This document shows, piece after piece, positions 1-10,233 of a DNA stretch of 64,000 bases (its first letter is position 1; every line of letters starts with the position of its first letter). Below the pieces are notes generated by a model. That model was not told where the DNA came from, made no database searches, and worked only from the letters and a program-made list of their open reading frames with translations. This stretch comes from Closterium sp. Naga37s-1 (Eukaryota; Streptophyta; Zygnematophyceae; Desmidiales; Closteriaceae), in the NCBI GenBank assembly GCA_947471745.1, contig CANJKZ010001112.1:1030001-1094000 (forward strand), in the 5' to 3' direction. The position numbers and the translations under genes are program-made.

Positions 1-106
1 TTTCGACGGTGCAGAAGTACCCCGGGCTGGAGATGGTGCGTAACAGGCTGGCGAGGAAGCTGTGGCTGCACCAATAGGGATACGCCGAGAAGCTGCGTAG
101 GCGTTT
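1..106 (+). pseudogene. copia-B reverse transcriptase thumb fragment
   Basis: Reading from base 3 gives residues such as VQKYPGLEM, KLWLHQ and GYAEKLRRRF. They match the end of the copia-B reverse transcriptase encoded at about 29040-29160. An in-frame TAG follows KLWLHQ, where the other copy has a glutamine codon. The fragment is cut by the copia-A LTR that starts at 107, and the window start removes its upstream part. Confidence 0.75.
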
Positions 107-1192
107 TGTTGGGTGCAAATTCACATTGCACGACATCCTGCCGTCTGTTTGTACGAGGATGCGTGTGCGAATGGATTGGGTGTGAATGGAATGTTCATGT
201 GTTTGTTTGCTTTCGCAATCGCTTGAAGCATTTGTAGGTACTCGCACATTCTGCGCTTTGGCACAACATTGTACGCGCTATGAACAGTACAAGCAGAAAG
301 GACGAGCTCGCAAAGGAACCCAAGATGGAAGTTTTGCGGTTCGGTTGATTGATTGCGCAGATTCAGTTCTATCCAACTCGAAATTGTACTGTTTTGTTTG
401 GTTGACTATAGTGTAGCAGGGCAGGCACTATAGGGGTACAATTTAGGTGAAGGTTGGATGTTGTTTGTCTGTATCTGCATGCTACAGGGCCAGGGAAAAC
501 CAGCAGAACCAGCATTTGGCTGGTTGGGCAAAGACAAAACAGGTTCTGTTTTTAGGACCTGAACCTGGTTGTTATTTTCCGAGGTTGGAAAAACAGAACC
601 AGAGGTTGTTTACCAACCTACCACCTGCTGTTTTGTCCAGCCAGGTTGGTTCTTTTGCTTGGAATTATTTGGGATCATCCCTGGTTGTTCCCAGGTTGAT
701 TCCCAAGGTCCTTGCTAGCTAGAACTATTTATTCATTCTCTGTCTGTACCTGGAAATAGTCAATTTGATTCAGCGAATTCCTCCCTTCCTGGATTTCGTT
801 TCCACGCGGTGCGACGGCGGAATGCTACCCGAGTCAACGCTAGTACGCTAGCACTCCAACAATAGGCAAACGCTGTTTGAGCCATAACTTCGTAATGGCA
901 AAACTTTTCGTGAGGCAACTTGGTTCATTTTAAAGCTCTTGGAGTGAGCTTCGATATAGAAAAGTCTCAGCTTAATCTGATCGACGGTCTGCACAATACG
1001 GTGCGCGACGTACAAGGTACTCTTGTTATTTTGGCTAAGTCATTCTTGACTCCTCTCTCTACAAACTCGGGCCTGAGGATAGGGGCTGGTCTTGTACCAG
1101 GCACCCAAGGACCCTTGGAGATGACCCCGAGGAGAGGTTTTAAGTTTGATAAAGTCTTAATAGCTTGAGTTTATTAGGCCCTTCCACCAACA
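107..1192 (+). repeat. copia-A 5' LTR (A1)
   Basis: A 1086-bp LTR that begins TGTTGGGTGCAAATTC and ends CTTCCACCAACA, so it has TG...CA termini within the short inverted repeat TGTTGG/CCAACA. It matches the 4100 copy and many other copies in the window. The middle holds a dense cluster of AACC/GGTTG motifs (about 490-700). A weak TATA-like CTATTTATTC lies at 725-734; the 3' LTR copy has the better form ACTATATATTCC near 4723. Confidence 0.9.
612..622 (+). promoter_or_regulatory. overlapping MYB AC-elements in the LTR
   Basis: ACCAACC (612-618) overlaps ACCTACC (616-622). These match plant AC-II and AC-I elements, which are recognised by R2R3-MYB proteins. The motif lies about 105 bp upstream of the TATA-like sequence and recurs in most copia-A LTRs, for example near 4612, 14516, 22107, 34315 (minus), 38055 (minus) and 50752 (minus). 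The sequence match is direct; promoter function is inferred. Confidence 0.45.
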
Positions 1193-1195
1193 AGC

Positions 1196-1207
1196 TGGTA
1201 TCAGAGC
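1196..1207 (+). other. primer-binding site, initiator Met tRNA type
   Basis: TGGTATCAGAGC starts three bases after the LTR end. This 12-mer is the standard plant Ty1/copia PBS, complementary to the 3' end of initiator methionine tRNA. The same site follows the 5' LTR in every copia-A copy that keeps this region. Confidence 0.9.
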
Positions 1208-1238
1208 TGCGTTATAGTGATCCTCGTTATAGGTAGCG

Positions 1239-2814
1239 ATGGCGGGCAACACCTCGACAGGAGCTGGTGAATCTTCAGCCCAAGATCGTAACGGTAGCCA
1301 AGATTCTGGTGTTTCAGCGCCAAGGGGAGCGGAACAAACCAGGGCTCGCTGGTCAAGGAGGTGCTGAAGAACTTCACCGTCGAGAAGTTCAACGGTGAGA
1401 GTTATGATGATTGGGCCTGGAAGATGCAACTCTATTTCCGTCAGATTGGATTGCTGAAACTAATAATTGGAGAGGAGCCTAGACCGAGTGACCCTACGCT
1501 GCAGGAAGATTGGGACAAGCGTTCCTCGGCTGGCTACTATTTGATGTCGCAGAGTTTGGAGCTGAACCAGCGTCACCACGTTATGCACCTGCTGCCGGAG
1601 GCTGAGTGCGGTCCGAAGGCGTGGACCGTGCTGAAGGAGCTGCACGCCCCGACCTCCGTTGTTGCAACATTGATGCTGGAGAGGGAGCTGTCCGCGTTGC
1701 GTTTGAGCGAGGGAGAGCCGGTGCAACCTGTCCTGGACAAGATTCGCGACCTCTACGCAAAGTTGGCGACTGCGGGAATCACCTAACCGGAGCAGACCAA
1801 GTGGCTCTCGCTGCTACCTGAATCGTGGCTTCAATTCACGAGTGGCTTGATTCTACCGCAGAACCAGAGCTCGTGGACACTCGAGTGGGTGCGGACTAAG
1901 ATTATGGAGGAGGACTTCCGTCGCCGCCAACAGAGGGGTGAAGACGACGGCAGCAGCGACTATGGGATGCAAGGGAGCCGACGTGGCAGATGACGTGGCT
2001 TCGGTGGTGCTGGACGCGGTGCAAAGAAGGACGACGACTCCAACGACCAACAAGGAGGTACCGGTTGGGGTCGCGGGGCGAAATCTGGACGTGGGGGCAA
2101 GTCGGGTGCTGGTGGAAAAATGAAAGGGAGTTGCTGGTATTGTGAGAAGGAGGGGCACTCTGGTTTTTGTGCTATAAGAAACCTGATGGATGGACCCGCC
2201 AGAATCGTCACCAGGATGGCGGCGCGCGGAGGAACCAGAAAATTGGCGCGAGCATGGTCGCTCATTCGTCCGACAACAACCCGAAGAGCAACGGCGGTGT
2301 GGAGAAGAAGGAGCGCACCGCGGGCCAGTTCTTCCATATTGGAGAGCAGGGGGAGCAAGGAGACGCCTCAGCCAAGGTTGGAGCAGAGCTGCACCCCCTG
2401 AACAATTGGGTGTTGGACACGGGCGCTGCTTGGACGATGACGCCGCGCAAGGACCTGCTAGACGACGTACGCGCTGCACCGATCAATGAGGTGTGCTCTG
2501 CCTCTAGTCACGCGCTGAAGGTGGCTGGTGCAGGACGAGCTGCGTTTAAGGGAGCGGATGGCAAGCCGGTGGTGCTGCACGATGTCCTCCTCGTTCCTGA
2601 TCTCGAGGCCAACCTTATCTCCCTCCGTAAGCTTGGCAAGGCTGGGGTGAGCACTAGCACGGATGGGGCACGCACTTACAAGGGGCAGCTGGGCAATCAG
2701 GTGCTTTGGGATCTGCACGAGAGCACGGACGTGTACAGATCCATGTGGCAGCTGCCGGCGTTGGCGTGGCACGGTGGGGGGCAGGCTGGAGAGGGGTCTG
2801 CATCCCAGGGGGAG
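1239..2814 (+). pseudogene. copia-A1 gag-protease, broken
   Basis: Gag starts at ATG 1239 (MAGNTSTGAG). One base is missing near 1331 (GGAGCGGAAC against GGAGCGCGAAC in other copies), which shifts the frame. The frame resumes at 1361 as MLKNFTVEKFNGE and ends at a TAA at 1784-1786, where other copies read TAC. A short deletion follows near 1800. The CCHC knuckle (about 2133-2175) is damaged by another frame change. From 2167 the frame is open through the aspartic protease motif DTGAAWTMTP (about 2416-2446) to the deletion point at 2814. In an intact element this region would make capsid, nucleocapsid and retropepsin. Confidence 0.85.
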
Positions 2815-4058
2815 TGGCTTGTTTCTAGGGATGCTGAATACCAGAGCCTGCTAGAGAATGGGACATGGGATCTGGTGGTGCTGCCTGAGGGGAAGAAAGC
2901 AGTACAGTGGAAGTGGGTGCTAAGGATCAAGACCAATGACAAGGGATAGGTCGCCATCTATAAGAGCAGGCTAGTGGCTGAGGGGTTTATGCAGAAGGAG
3001 GAGCAGGAAATGAGATCTTTGCTCCCACTGCCAAACCCCCAACCCTCCGTGTATTGTTGGCAGATGCAGCCGTTAGTGGGAAATTCATCATTCAGATGGA
3101 TATATCAACGGCATTCCTCAATGGAATTTTAGAGGAGGATGTGTACGGAGCCGCCTAGGTATGAGGATGGTACGAGCAGCGTGTGCAAGCTGAAAAAAGT
3201 CCATCTACGGCTCGAAGCAGGCACCACGCTGCTGGTACCAGAAGTTGGCAGCTGTTTTAGAGGAGATGGGATTCAGGACCAGCAGCTCTGATGAGAGCCT
3301 CTTTCTCAAGGGGGAGGGGGAGAAGCTGGTGCTGTTTCTAGTCTATGTGGACGACATTCTTCTCTTTAGCAGCAGCATGAAGGAGATCCAGAAAGGTGCA
3401 GCAGCAGCTGATGGAGAACTTCAAGTGCAAGAACCTTGGGGAGGTAAAGTACTACACCGGGATGCATGTGGAGAGGGATCCAGATCACAGGTGGTTGAAG
3501 CTGCACCAGGAGAAGTTCATCAAGGTATGAGCGCAAAGTGGCAACTCGCCTGCCAGCAGAATTCAAGCTTGTGAAAGCTGCAGAGGATGAAGGGGTTGAA
3601 GCCGAGGAGCAGCAGCAATTTCAGTCCTTGGTGGGCAGCCTCTTGTATGCAGCAGTTCACACGAGGCCCGACATCTCTTTCTCGGTTGGGCAGCTGGCTA
3701 GGGTGGTGCAGAATCCACCAGAGAAGCAGGTGGATACAGCTGAGCGTGTGGTGAAGTATCTGAACTCTCACCCAAGCATTGGAGTTCAATACTCCGCATC
3801 TGCCAGGAGCGTAAGGTTGCTACGCCACTGTTTTGTGATAGCAAGGGGGCTCTTGGGATGGCCAGGAACGCTGTTCTTCATGGGCTCAACAAGCACATGC
3901 GTATCAAGTGGCACTGGCTGCGTAAGGAGGTGAAGAGGGGGACGGTGAATCCGATCTACATCAAGACTCACCAGCAGCCAGCCGACTTCCTCACCAAGAG
4001 GCTTGCAGATGAGCCTCATTGGCGTTGTGTGCGCATGAGTGGAATGAGCATGAACTAG
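2815..4058 (+). pseudogene. copia-A1 reverse transcriptase-RNase H, broken
   Basis: The sequence jumps from the protease spacer (SASQGE) straight to the start of the RT domain (WLVSRDAEYQSLL), so GAG-pre-integrase and integrase are absent. RT pieces follow in several frames: WKWVLRIKT, FLNGI and an intact YVDD at about 3345-3360. The RNase H N-terminal part runs to about 3806 (QYSASA). A second deletion then joins it to the C-terminal part, which ends RMSGMSMN at 4058. Multiple frameshifts make the copy non-functional. Confidence 0.85.
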
Positions 4059-4085
4059 CATGGAATGATGGGGATGCAGCCGGCA

Positions 4086-4099
4086 GGCTGAGGGGAGTG
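4086..4099 (+). other. polypurine tract of A1
   Basis: GGCTGAGGGGAGTG lies immediately before the 3' LTR start TGTTGG. Its position and composition fit the copia plus-strand primer. Other copies have five Gs here (GAGGGGGAGTG). Confidence 0.8.
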
Positions 4100-5164
4100 T
4101 GTTGGGTGCAAATTCACATTGCACGGCATCTTGCCGTCTGTTTGTATGAGTATGCGTGTGCGAATGCATTTGGGATTGAGCGGAATGTTCGTGTCTTTAT
4201 TTGATTTAGCAATTGTCGCATGATGCATTTGCAGGTACTCGCGCAATATGTGCTTCGGCACAACATTGTACGCGCTATGAACAGTGCAAGCAGAAAGGAC
4301 GAGCTCGCGATGGAACCCAAGATGGAAGCTTTGCAGTTCGGTTGAGTTGATTGCGCAGATTCAGCTCTATCCAACTTGAAATTGTACTAATTTGTTTGGT
4401 TAACTGTATTGTAGCAAGGCAGGCACTATACGGGTACATTTTTGGTGAAGTTTGGATGTTGTTTGTCTGTATCTGCATGCTACAGGGCCAGGGGAAACAA
4501 GCGGAACCAGCATTTGGCTGGTTGGGCAAAGACAAAATAGGTTCTGGTTTTAGGACATAAACCTGGTTGTTGTTTTTCCATGTTGGAAAAACAAAACCAG
4601 AGGTTGTTTACAAACCTACCACCTGCTGTTTTGTCCAACCAGGTTGGTTCTATTTCTTGGAATTATTTGGAATCATCCCTGGTTGTCCCCATGTTTATTC
4701 CTAAGGTCCTTGCTAGCTAGAACTATATATTCCTGCTCTGTTTGTACCTGGATATAGTCAATTTGATTCAAGCGAATTCCTCCCTTCCTGGAATTTTGTT
4801 TCTACGCGGGCAGAATGCTTCCGAGTCAACGCTAGTATGCTAGGACTCCAACGCTAGGCAAACGCTGTCCGAGCCATAAATTTGAAATGGCAGAACTTTT
4901 CGCGAGGCCACTTGGCTTATTTCAAAGCTCATGGAGGGAGCTTCAATATAGGAATTTTTCAGCTTAATCTAATTGACGACCTGCACGACACGCTGCGCAA
5001 CGTACAAGGTACTCTCGTTTTTTTTTTTTGCTAAGTCATTCTTAATCTCTCTCTCTACAAACTCGGACCCGAGGATAGGGACTGGTCTTGTGCCAGGCAC
5101 CCAAGGACCCTTGGAGGTGACCTCGAGGAGAGGTATTAAGTTTGATTAGGTCTTAAAAACTTGA
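4100..5164 (+). repeat. copia-A 3' LTR (A1), end truncated
   Basis: It begins TGTTGGGTGC and is collinear with the LTR at 107-1192. It stops at ...GTCTTAAAAACTTGA, about 27 bp before the expected TTATTAGGCCC...CCAACA end. A run of ten Ts lies near 5019-5029. The next bases are minus-strand RNase H of element A2. Confidence 0.85.
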
Positions 5165-5983
5165 ACACCGCAACTAACAGGTCTTCCCCCATCTACGCAC
5201 ATGTATCTTCATGCAGATGATGAATCCTCCTTCTCAGAAGCCCACGTAGCATCGGTAAAGCAAGTGAGAAACATCTTACCTTCTCCAAACGGCTCCCCCT
5301 TCTCTTTCAGATCAGCCCCTTTCTGCTTCACCAGTGCAGATGCGGAGTGTTGAACTCCAATGCTTGGGTGAGATTTCAGGTACTTCACCACACGCTTAGC
5401 TGGTCCTGAATCCCATCTCCTCTAAAATAGCTGCCAACTTCTAGCACCACAAGCCGTGGATGGACTTTTTCAGCTTGAACACCCTACTCGTACCATCCTC
5501 ATACCCAGGCGGCTGCGTCATGTACACATCATCCTCTAAAATCCCATTGAGGAATGCCAATGATATATTTATCTGAATGATGAATTTTCCATTAACGGCT
5601 ACATCTGCGAACAAGACACGGAGGGTAGAGGGTTTGGCAGTGGGAGCAAAGATCTCATTGAAGTCCTGCTTCTCCTTCTGCATAAACCCCTTAGCCACCA
5701 GCCTACTCTTGTAGATGGTGACCTGTCCCTTTTCATCGGTCTTGATCCTTAGCACACACTTCCACTGTATGGCTTTCTTCCCTTCGGGCAGCACCACTAG
5801 ATCCCATGTCACATTCTCTAGCAGGCTCTGGTACTCAGCATCCCTAGAAACCAGCCACTTCTCTCTATCTGGTCCAGCTAATGCCTCCTCCATGCTAGCT
5901 GGTTCCTCTGGTGCAGGGGCAAGAAAACAGTAGGCAAGTTCATCCTCCTCATCCGGGTCATAGCCATGCGGTAGAATCAGCAA
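5165..5983 (-). pseudogene. copia-A2 RT and RNase H remnant
   Basis: From 5983 to 5441 the minus strand encodes the acidic linker end (DEEDELAYCF), the RT start (DREKWLVSRDAEYQ) and fingers/palm residues down to KLKKSIHGL. The YVDD-containing segment is gone: at about 5400 the RT start jumps to RNase H (SASA, VKQKG, FTDATWASEKEDSS), which runs to 5170. AGCTG is shared by both parent sequences at the breakpoint. No catalytic RT can be made. Confidence 0.8.
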
Positions 5984-6511
5984 TGCCTCCTCAGTCCCAA
6001 GCTGCTGCTCCGCTATACCTGATCTTGCAGTTAGCTTCTAAGTAGCCATACGGATACGTCCTGGCCTGGTGACGGGTGTCTCCCGTCCCCTCATAACGAC
6101 ACCTTTCGGCTTCTTATTTTACCCCTGTGTTGCTTTCCTCCCTCGGATCTAGCAGCTCCACTAGTCTCCACGCCATTTTTTCCACAAACAGGTGCCTCCT
6201 GTACCCTCTCTCCATCACCATTCCCTGCAGCTGCCTCATCTCCCTCCTCCCACACACTAGAAGTCAGGTCCAGCTGCATGATGATCTGCTCCATCTGCTG
6301 GGACATCCTTGCTGTCAAACAACACACCCTTGGATGGTTCCCATAGCAGCCATCCCTTGCCCTCAACAACCAGCCCCAAATGCACACATTAGATTGCACT
6401 CGCCCCCAACTTATTTCGGTAGGTCTTGGGGACGTGGGCGACTGCCATGCAACCGAATACCCTCAGCATGTCCACTGGCGGCTTCCTCCCAAGCCATCTC
6501 TCCAACGGCAC
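5984..6511 (-). pseudogene. copia-A2 integrase C-terminus and linker
   Basis: 6511 to about 6360 encodes the integrase C-terminal part (LERWLGR..., VFGCMAVAHVPKTYR region). The acidic, Gly/Glu-rich linker between integrase and RT follows (MEQIIMQLDLTSS, then VWEEGDEAAA). The catalytic DDE core and the GAG-pre-integrase domain are deleted; the breakpoint to the protease spacer is at about 6511. Frames are interrupted. Confidence 0.65.
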
Positions 6512-7914
6512 CCACTATACCACGCCAACGCCGGCAGCTGTCACATGGATCTGTACACGTCCTTGCTCCCGTGCAGATCCCAAAGCACCCGATTGCCCAG
6601 CTGCCCCTTGTAAGTGCGTGCCCCATCTATACTAGTGCTCACCCCAGCCTTGGCAAGATTATGGAGGGAGATGAGCTTGGCCTTGACTTCAGGAACGAAG
6701 AGAACGTCGTGCAGCACCACCGGCTTGCCATCCGCTCCCTTAAACGCAGCTCGTCCCGCACCAGCCACCTTCAGTGCATTTCCCGAGGCGGAGCATACCT
6801 CGTTATCGGTGGAGTGCGTACGTCGTCCAACAGGACCTTGCGCGGCGTCATCGTCCAAGCAGCGCCCGTGTCCAACACCCAATAGTTCAAGGGGTGCAGC
6901 TCTGCCCCAACCTTGGCAGAGGCGTTCCTTTGCTCCCCCTGCTCTCCAATATGGAAGAACTGGCCCGCAGCGCGCTCCTTCTTCTCCGCACTGCCGTTGC
7001 TCTTCGGGTTGTTGTCAGACGAATCGGCGACCATGCTCGCCTCCATCCTTGTGACGATTCTGGCGGGTCCATCCATCGGGTTTTTTATAGCATAAAAACC
7101 AGGGGTGCACCTCCTTCTCACAATACCAGCAACTGCCTTTCATTTTGCCACTATCACCCGATCTGCCCCCACGTCCAGATTTCGCACCGCGACCCCAACC
7201 GGTACCTCCGTATTGGTCATTGGAGTCGTCGTCCTTCTTTGCACAGTGTCCAGCACCACAGAAGCCACGTTCTCTACCATGACGGCTTTCTTGTATCCCG
7301 TAGCCACTCCTGCCGTCGTCTCCACCCCTCAATTGGAGGCGACGGAAGTTCTCCTCTAGAATCTTTGTCCGCACCCACTCGAGCGTCCACGAGCTCTGGT
7401 TCTGCGGCAGGCTTAATCCGCTCGTGAAATAAAGCCACAATTCAGGCAGCAGCGAGAGCATCTTCAAGCACTTGGTATGCTCCGGGTAGGTGATTCTCGC
7501 GGTCGCCCAATTTCGTATAGAGGTCGTGGACCTTGTCCAGGACAGGTTGCACCGGCTCTCCCTCGCTCAGGCGCAACGCGGAAAGCTTGAGCATCAACAT
7601 TGCAACAACGGAGGTTGGGGCGTGCAGCTCCTTCAACATGGTCCAAGCCTTCGGACCGCACTCAACCTCTGGCATCAGGTGCATAACGTGGTGACTGGTT
7701 CAGCTCCAAAATCTGCGACATCAAATAGAGTTGCATTTTCCAAGCCCGATCATCATAGCCCCCACCATTGAACTTCTCGGCGGTGAGTTCTTCAGCACCT
7801 GCTTGACCAGCGAGCCCTGGTTTTTTTGCGCTCCCCTTGGCGCTGAAACACCAGGATCTTGGATGCCGCTACAAACTTGGGCTGAAAGATTCACCATCTC
7901 CCGCCGAGGTATTT
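6512..7914 (-). pseudogene. copia-A2 gag-protease, broken
   Basis: The minus strand carries Gag (about 7914-7120), the knuckle CWYCEKEVHPWFLC (CX2CX4HX4C), the protease motif DTGAAWTMTP near 6862-6880, and the conserved protease downstream block (KVAGAGRAAFKGADGKPVVLHD). The start codon is lost: the bases equivalent to ATGGCGGGC read otherwise near 7912. Several indels break Gag near 7470, 7600 and 7700. It is probably an older copy than A5-A7. Confidence 0.8.
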
Positions 7915-7952
7915 CCCCCGAAGCTACATATAACGGGGATCGCTATAACGCA

Positions 7953-7964
7953 GCTCTGATACCA
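7953..7964 (-). other. primer-binding site of A2
   Basis: The minus strand reads TGGTATCAGAGC, three bases from the LTR end. It matches the initiator methionine tRNA PBS of the other copies exactly. Confidence 0.9.
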
Positions 7965-7967
7965 GCT

Positions 7968-9021
7968 TGTTGGTGTAAGGGCCTAATAAACTCAAGCTAT
8001 TAAGACTTAATCAAACTTAAAACCTCTCCTCGGTATCACGTCCAAGGGTCCTTGGGTGCCTGGTACAAGACCAGCCCCTATTATCGGGTCCGAGTTTGTA
8101 GAGAGAGGAGTCAAGAATGACTTAGCCAAAATAACAAGAGTACCTCGTACGTCGCACAGCGTATCGTGCAGACCGTGTATTGGATCAGGCTGTATTGAAC
8201 CCTATATTGAAGCTCGCTCCATGAGCTTTATAATGAACCAAGTTGCCTTGCGAAAAGTTCTGCCATTACGGAGTTATGGCTCGGACAGCGTTGAACTAGC
8301 GTCGTAGTGCTAGCGTACTAGCATTGACTCGGGAAGCATTCCGCCGTCGAACCGTGTAGAAACAAAATTCCAGGAACAAACAGAGAAGGAATAAATAGTT
8401 CTAGCTAGCAAGGACCTTGGGAATCAACCTGGGAACAACCAGGGATGATCCCAAATAAATCTAAGCAACAGAACCAACCTGGCTGGACAAAACAGCAGGT
8501 GGTAGGTTGGTAAACAACCTCTGGTTCTGTTTTTCCAACCAGGGAAAACAACAACCAGGTTCAGGTCCTAAAAACAGAACCTGTTTTGTCTTTGCCGAAC
8601 CAGCCAATCGCTGGTTCCGCTGGTTTCCCCTGCCCCTGTGGCATGCAGATACAGACAAACAACATCCAACCTTCACCTAAATTGTAGCCCTATAGTGCCT
8701 GCTCTGCTAGACTATAGTTAACCAAACAAAACAGTACAGTTTCGAGTTGGATAGAACTGAATCTGCGCATTTAATTCAACCGAACCGCAAAGCTTCCATC
8801 TTGAATTCCTTTGCGAGCTCGTCCTTTCTGCTTGCACTGATCATAGCGCGTACAATGTTGTGCCAAAGCGCACATTGCGCAAGTATATGCAAATGTATCA
8901 AGCGAAATTTGCGAAAACGAATATATACACGAACATTCCATATACACCTAAATGCATTTGCACACGCATACTGGTACAAAGAGATGCCAGGATGCCGTGC
9001 AATGTGAATTTGTACCCAACA
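7968..9021 (-). repeat. copia-A 5' LTR (A2), inverted
   Basis: On the plus strand it runs from TGTTGGTGTAAGGG to TTTGTACCCAACA, the reverse complement of the family LTR (1054 bp). A stretch near 8360 is shorter than in other copies. Confidence 0.9.
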
Positions 9022-9842
9022 CTAAACGCCTTTGACGACTTGGGGCCGAGCGGCCACGTCAAGCACGTGCGCGGCTTCAATAGGCGCTGCAAGATGTCAA
9101 GGGCTGAGCCACAGTCGCCTTGCAAGGGGAGGCCGGGAAGCAGGTGCACTTCCCCGACGTCCTCTACGTCCCGGGCGTGCGGGCGAACCTGCTGTCCGCC
9201 AGCCAGCTAAAGGAGAACGGCGTGAAGCTGCAGGAGGACGGCGACGGGATGCTGCTCGTCTCGGTGGCGGGAGACGTGCTCGGTCGGGCGGCGTATACTA
9301 ACAGGGTCCTCTGCACCGACATGCGACCCTGCACAACGAAGTCAACAACGCCCACAATGAAGGTGGTCGCTTTTCGGGCAATAGTCACACGATGCGAGGC
9401 TTGCGCACGTCGGCATGGACATCATTCGGAGCTCAGTGAAGCACAAGATCCCCACTTGGCTGGACCTCAAGTCGGCGTCTGGCGCCGAATCGCCGTGCGT
9501 GTCGTGCGTTGGCAGGAAGCTAGCGCGGCACAAATTCCCCGACCAAGGTTCCGAAGCCGATGACGTGCTGGCTGTCGTGTACATCGACCTGTGCGGGCCA
9601 TTCCAGTTGGCTGCCCAAGACGGAAGGCTGTATCTCTTGCTGCTGAAGGACCGCAAGACCCGCTACGTGTGGGTGATGCCGGTCGCCAAGAAGTCGGACG
9701 TGGTGCAGGAGTTCGTGAAGTGGCTCGCGGTGACTGAGCGGCGGATAAAGAGCACGAAGAGCTGGTGCTGCGCTCTGACCTGGGAGGGGAGTTCCTCGGG
9801 AAGGACTTCACCGCCTTCGTGGACGGCAAGGGGATTGTCCAC
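9022..9842 (+). pseudogene. copia-B protease-integrase fragment
   Basis: The sequence resembles 26385-27215 of copia-B1. It covers the protease-downstream block (HVKHVRGFN; then GEAGKQV, PDVLYVPGVRANLLSASQL in other frames), the GAG-pre-integrase cysteines (SPCVSCVG) and the integrase start (VYIDLCGPF; LLKDRKTRYVWVMPVAKKSDVV). It stops at GIVH, where the short LTR of copia-C begins. Several frameshifts are visible. Confidence 0.8.
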
Positions 9843-9971
9843 TGTCGAGAATAGAACGCGTGAAGACTTGACTAGGGGAAACGAGATACAAGAAGATATT
9901 GCCAACCCTAGGAATATGAATTGGTACACCCAGGCTAACATAAACTAAACATATATAAATATATGTTGACA
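9843..9971 (-). repeat. putative short LTR of copia-C
   Basis: A 129-bp segment begins TGTCGAGAATAG and ends ATATGTTGACA, giving a TGTC/GACA terminal inverted repeat. On the minus strand it is preceded by the purine tract ATGAGAGTG (9972-9980). The copia-B target is interrupted exactly at its outer edge. No second copy exists in the window, so the LTR assignment rests on termini, PPT and insertion boundary. Confidence 0.55.
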
Positions 9972-10233
9972 CACTCTCATAGTCTAGGTGACTGCAGTCC
10001 TATGAAAAGCAACACAAATCTCAGGGTGGGTCTTAAGGACTTACACAGTCTGAGAGCAAGCAAGGTGCAATTTTCGCATGACCAGTCCACAAGAACAAGA
10101 CAAATTTCAGGGTGGAGCTCAAAGTCACCACACACTTCGTGAACAAGCAAGAGGCCAAAAGGCCAGACCACATGCAGGTATATAGCAAATATAAGAAGAT
10201 GCAAGAGTACAAGACAAGCAGGACAAAGCATCT
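9972..10233 (-). repeat. copia-C 3' untranslated region with a direct repeat
   Basis: Between the pol stop (10234-10236 on the minus strand) and the LTR lie two diverged direct copies of a unit of about 55 bp, at about 10011-10065 and 10096-10153. They share ACAAAT.TCAGGGTGG and CAAGCAAG blocks. No ORF is visible. The purines ATGAGAGTG at 9972-9980 (minus) are the likely plus-strand primer. Confidence 0.5.

Larger units (their letters stand above)
107..5164 (+). mobile_element. copia-A1 LTR retrotransposon, internally deleted
   Basis: A Ty1/copia element with a complete 5' LTR, PBS, degraded gag-pol, polypurine tract and a 3' LTR that stops short of its final 25-30 bp. It sits in a copia-B remnant. 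The domain order after protease (RT then RNase H) is normal, but the integrase region is missing. No right-hand target-site duplication can be checked, because the 3' LTR is fused head-to-head with the inverted element A2. Confidence 0.85.
5165..9021 (-). mobile_element. copia-A2 LTR retrotransposon, inverted, 3' truncated
   Basis: On the minus strand it has a 5' LTR (7968-9021), PBS, gag, protease, a piece of the integrase C-terminus, linker, RT and a scrap of RNase H. Its 3' end is lost at the junction with A1. It lies in a copia-B remnant that resumes at 9022. Confidence 0.8.

Noticed and set aside
186..722. Small ORFs within the copia-A LTRs (MECSCVC..., MKVGCC... and their repeats)
   Set aside because: The same short frames recur in every LTR copy with varying breaks; they reflect LTR repetition and show no coding constraint by eye.
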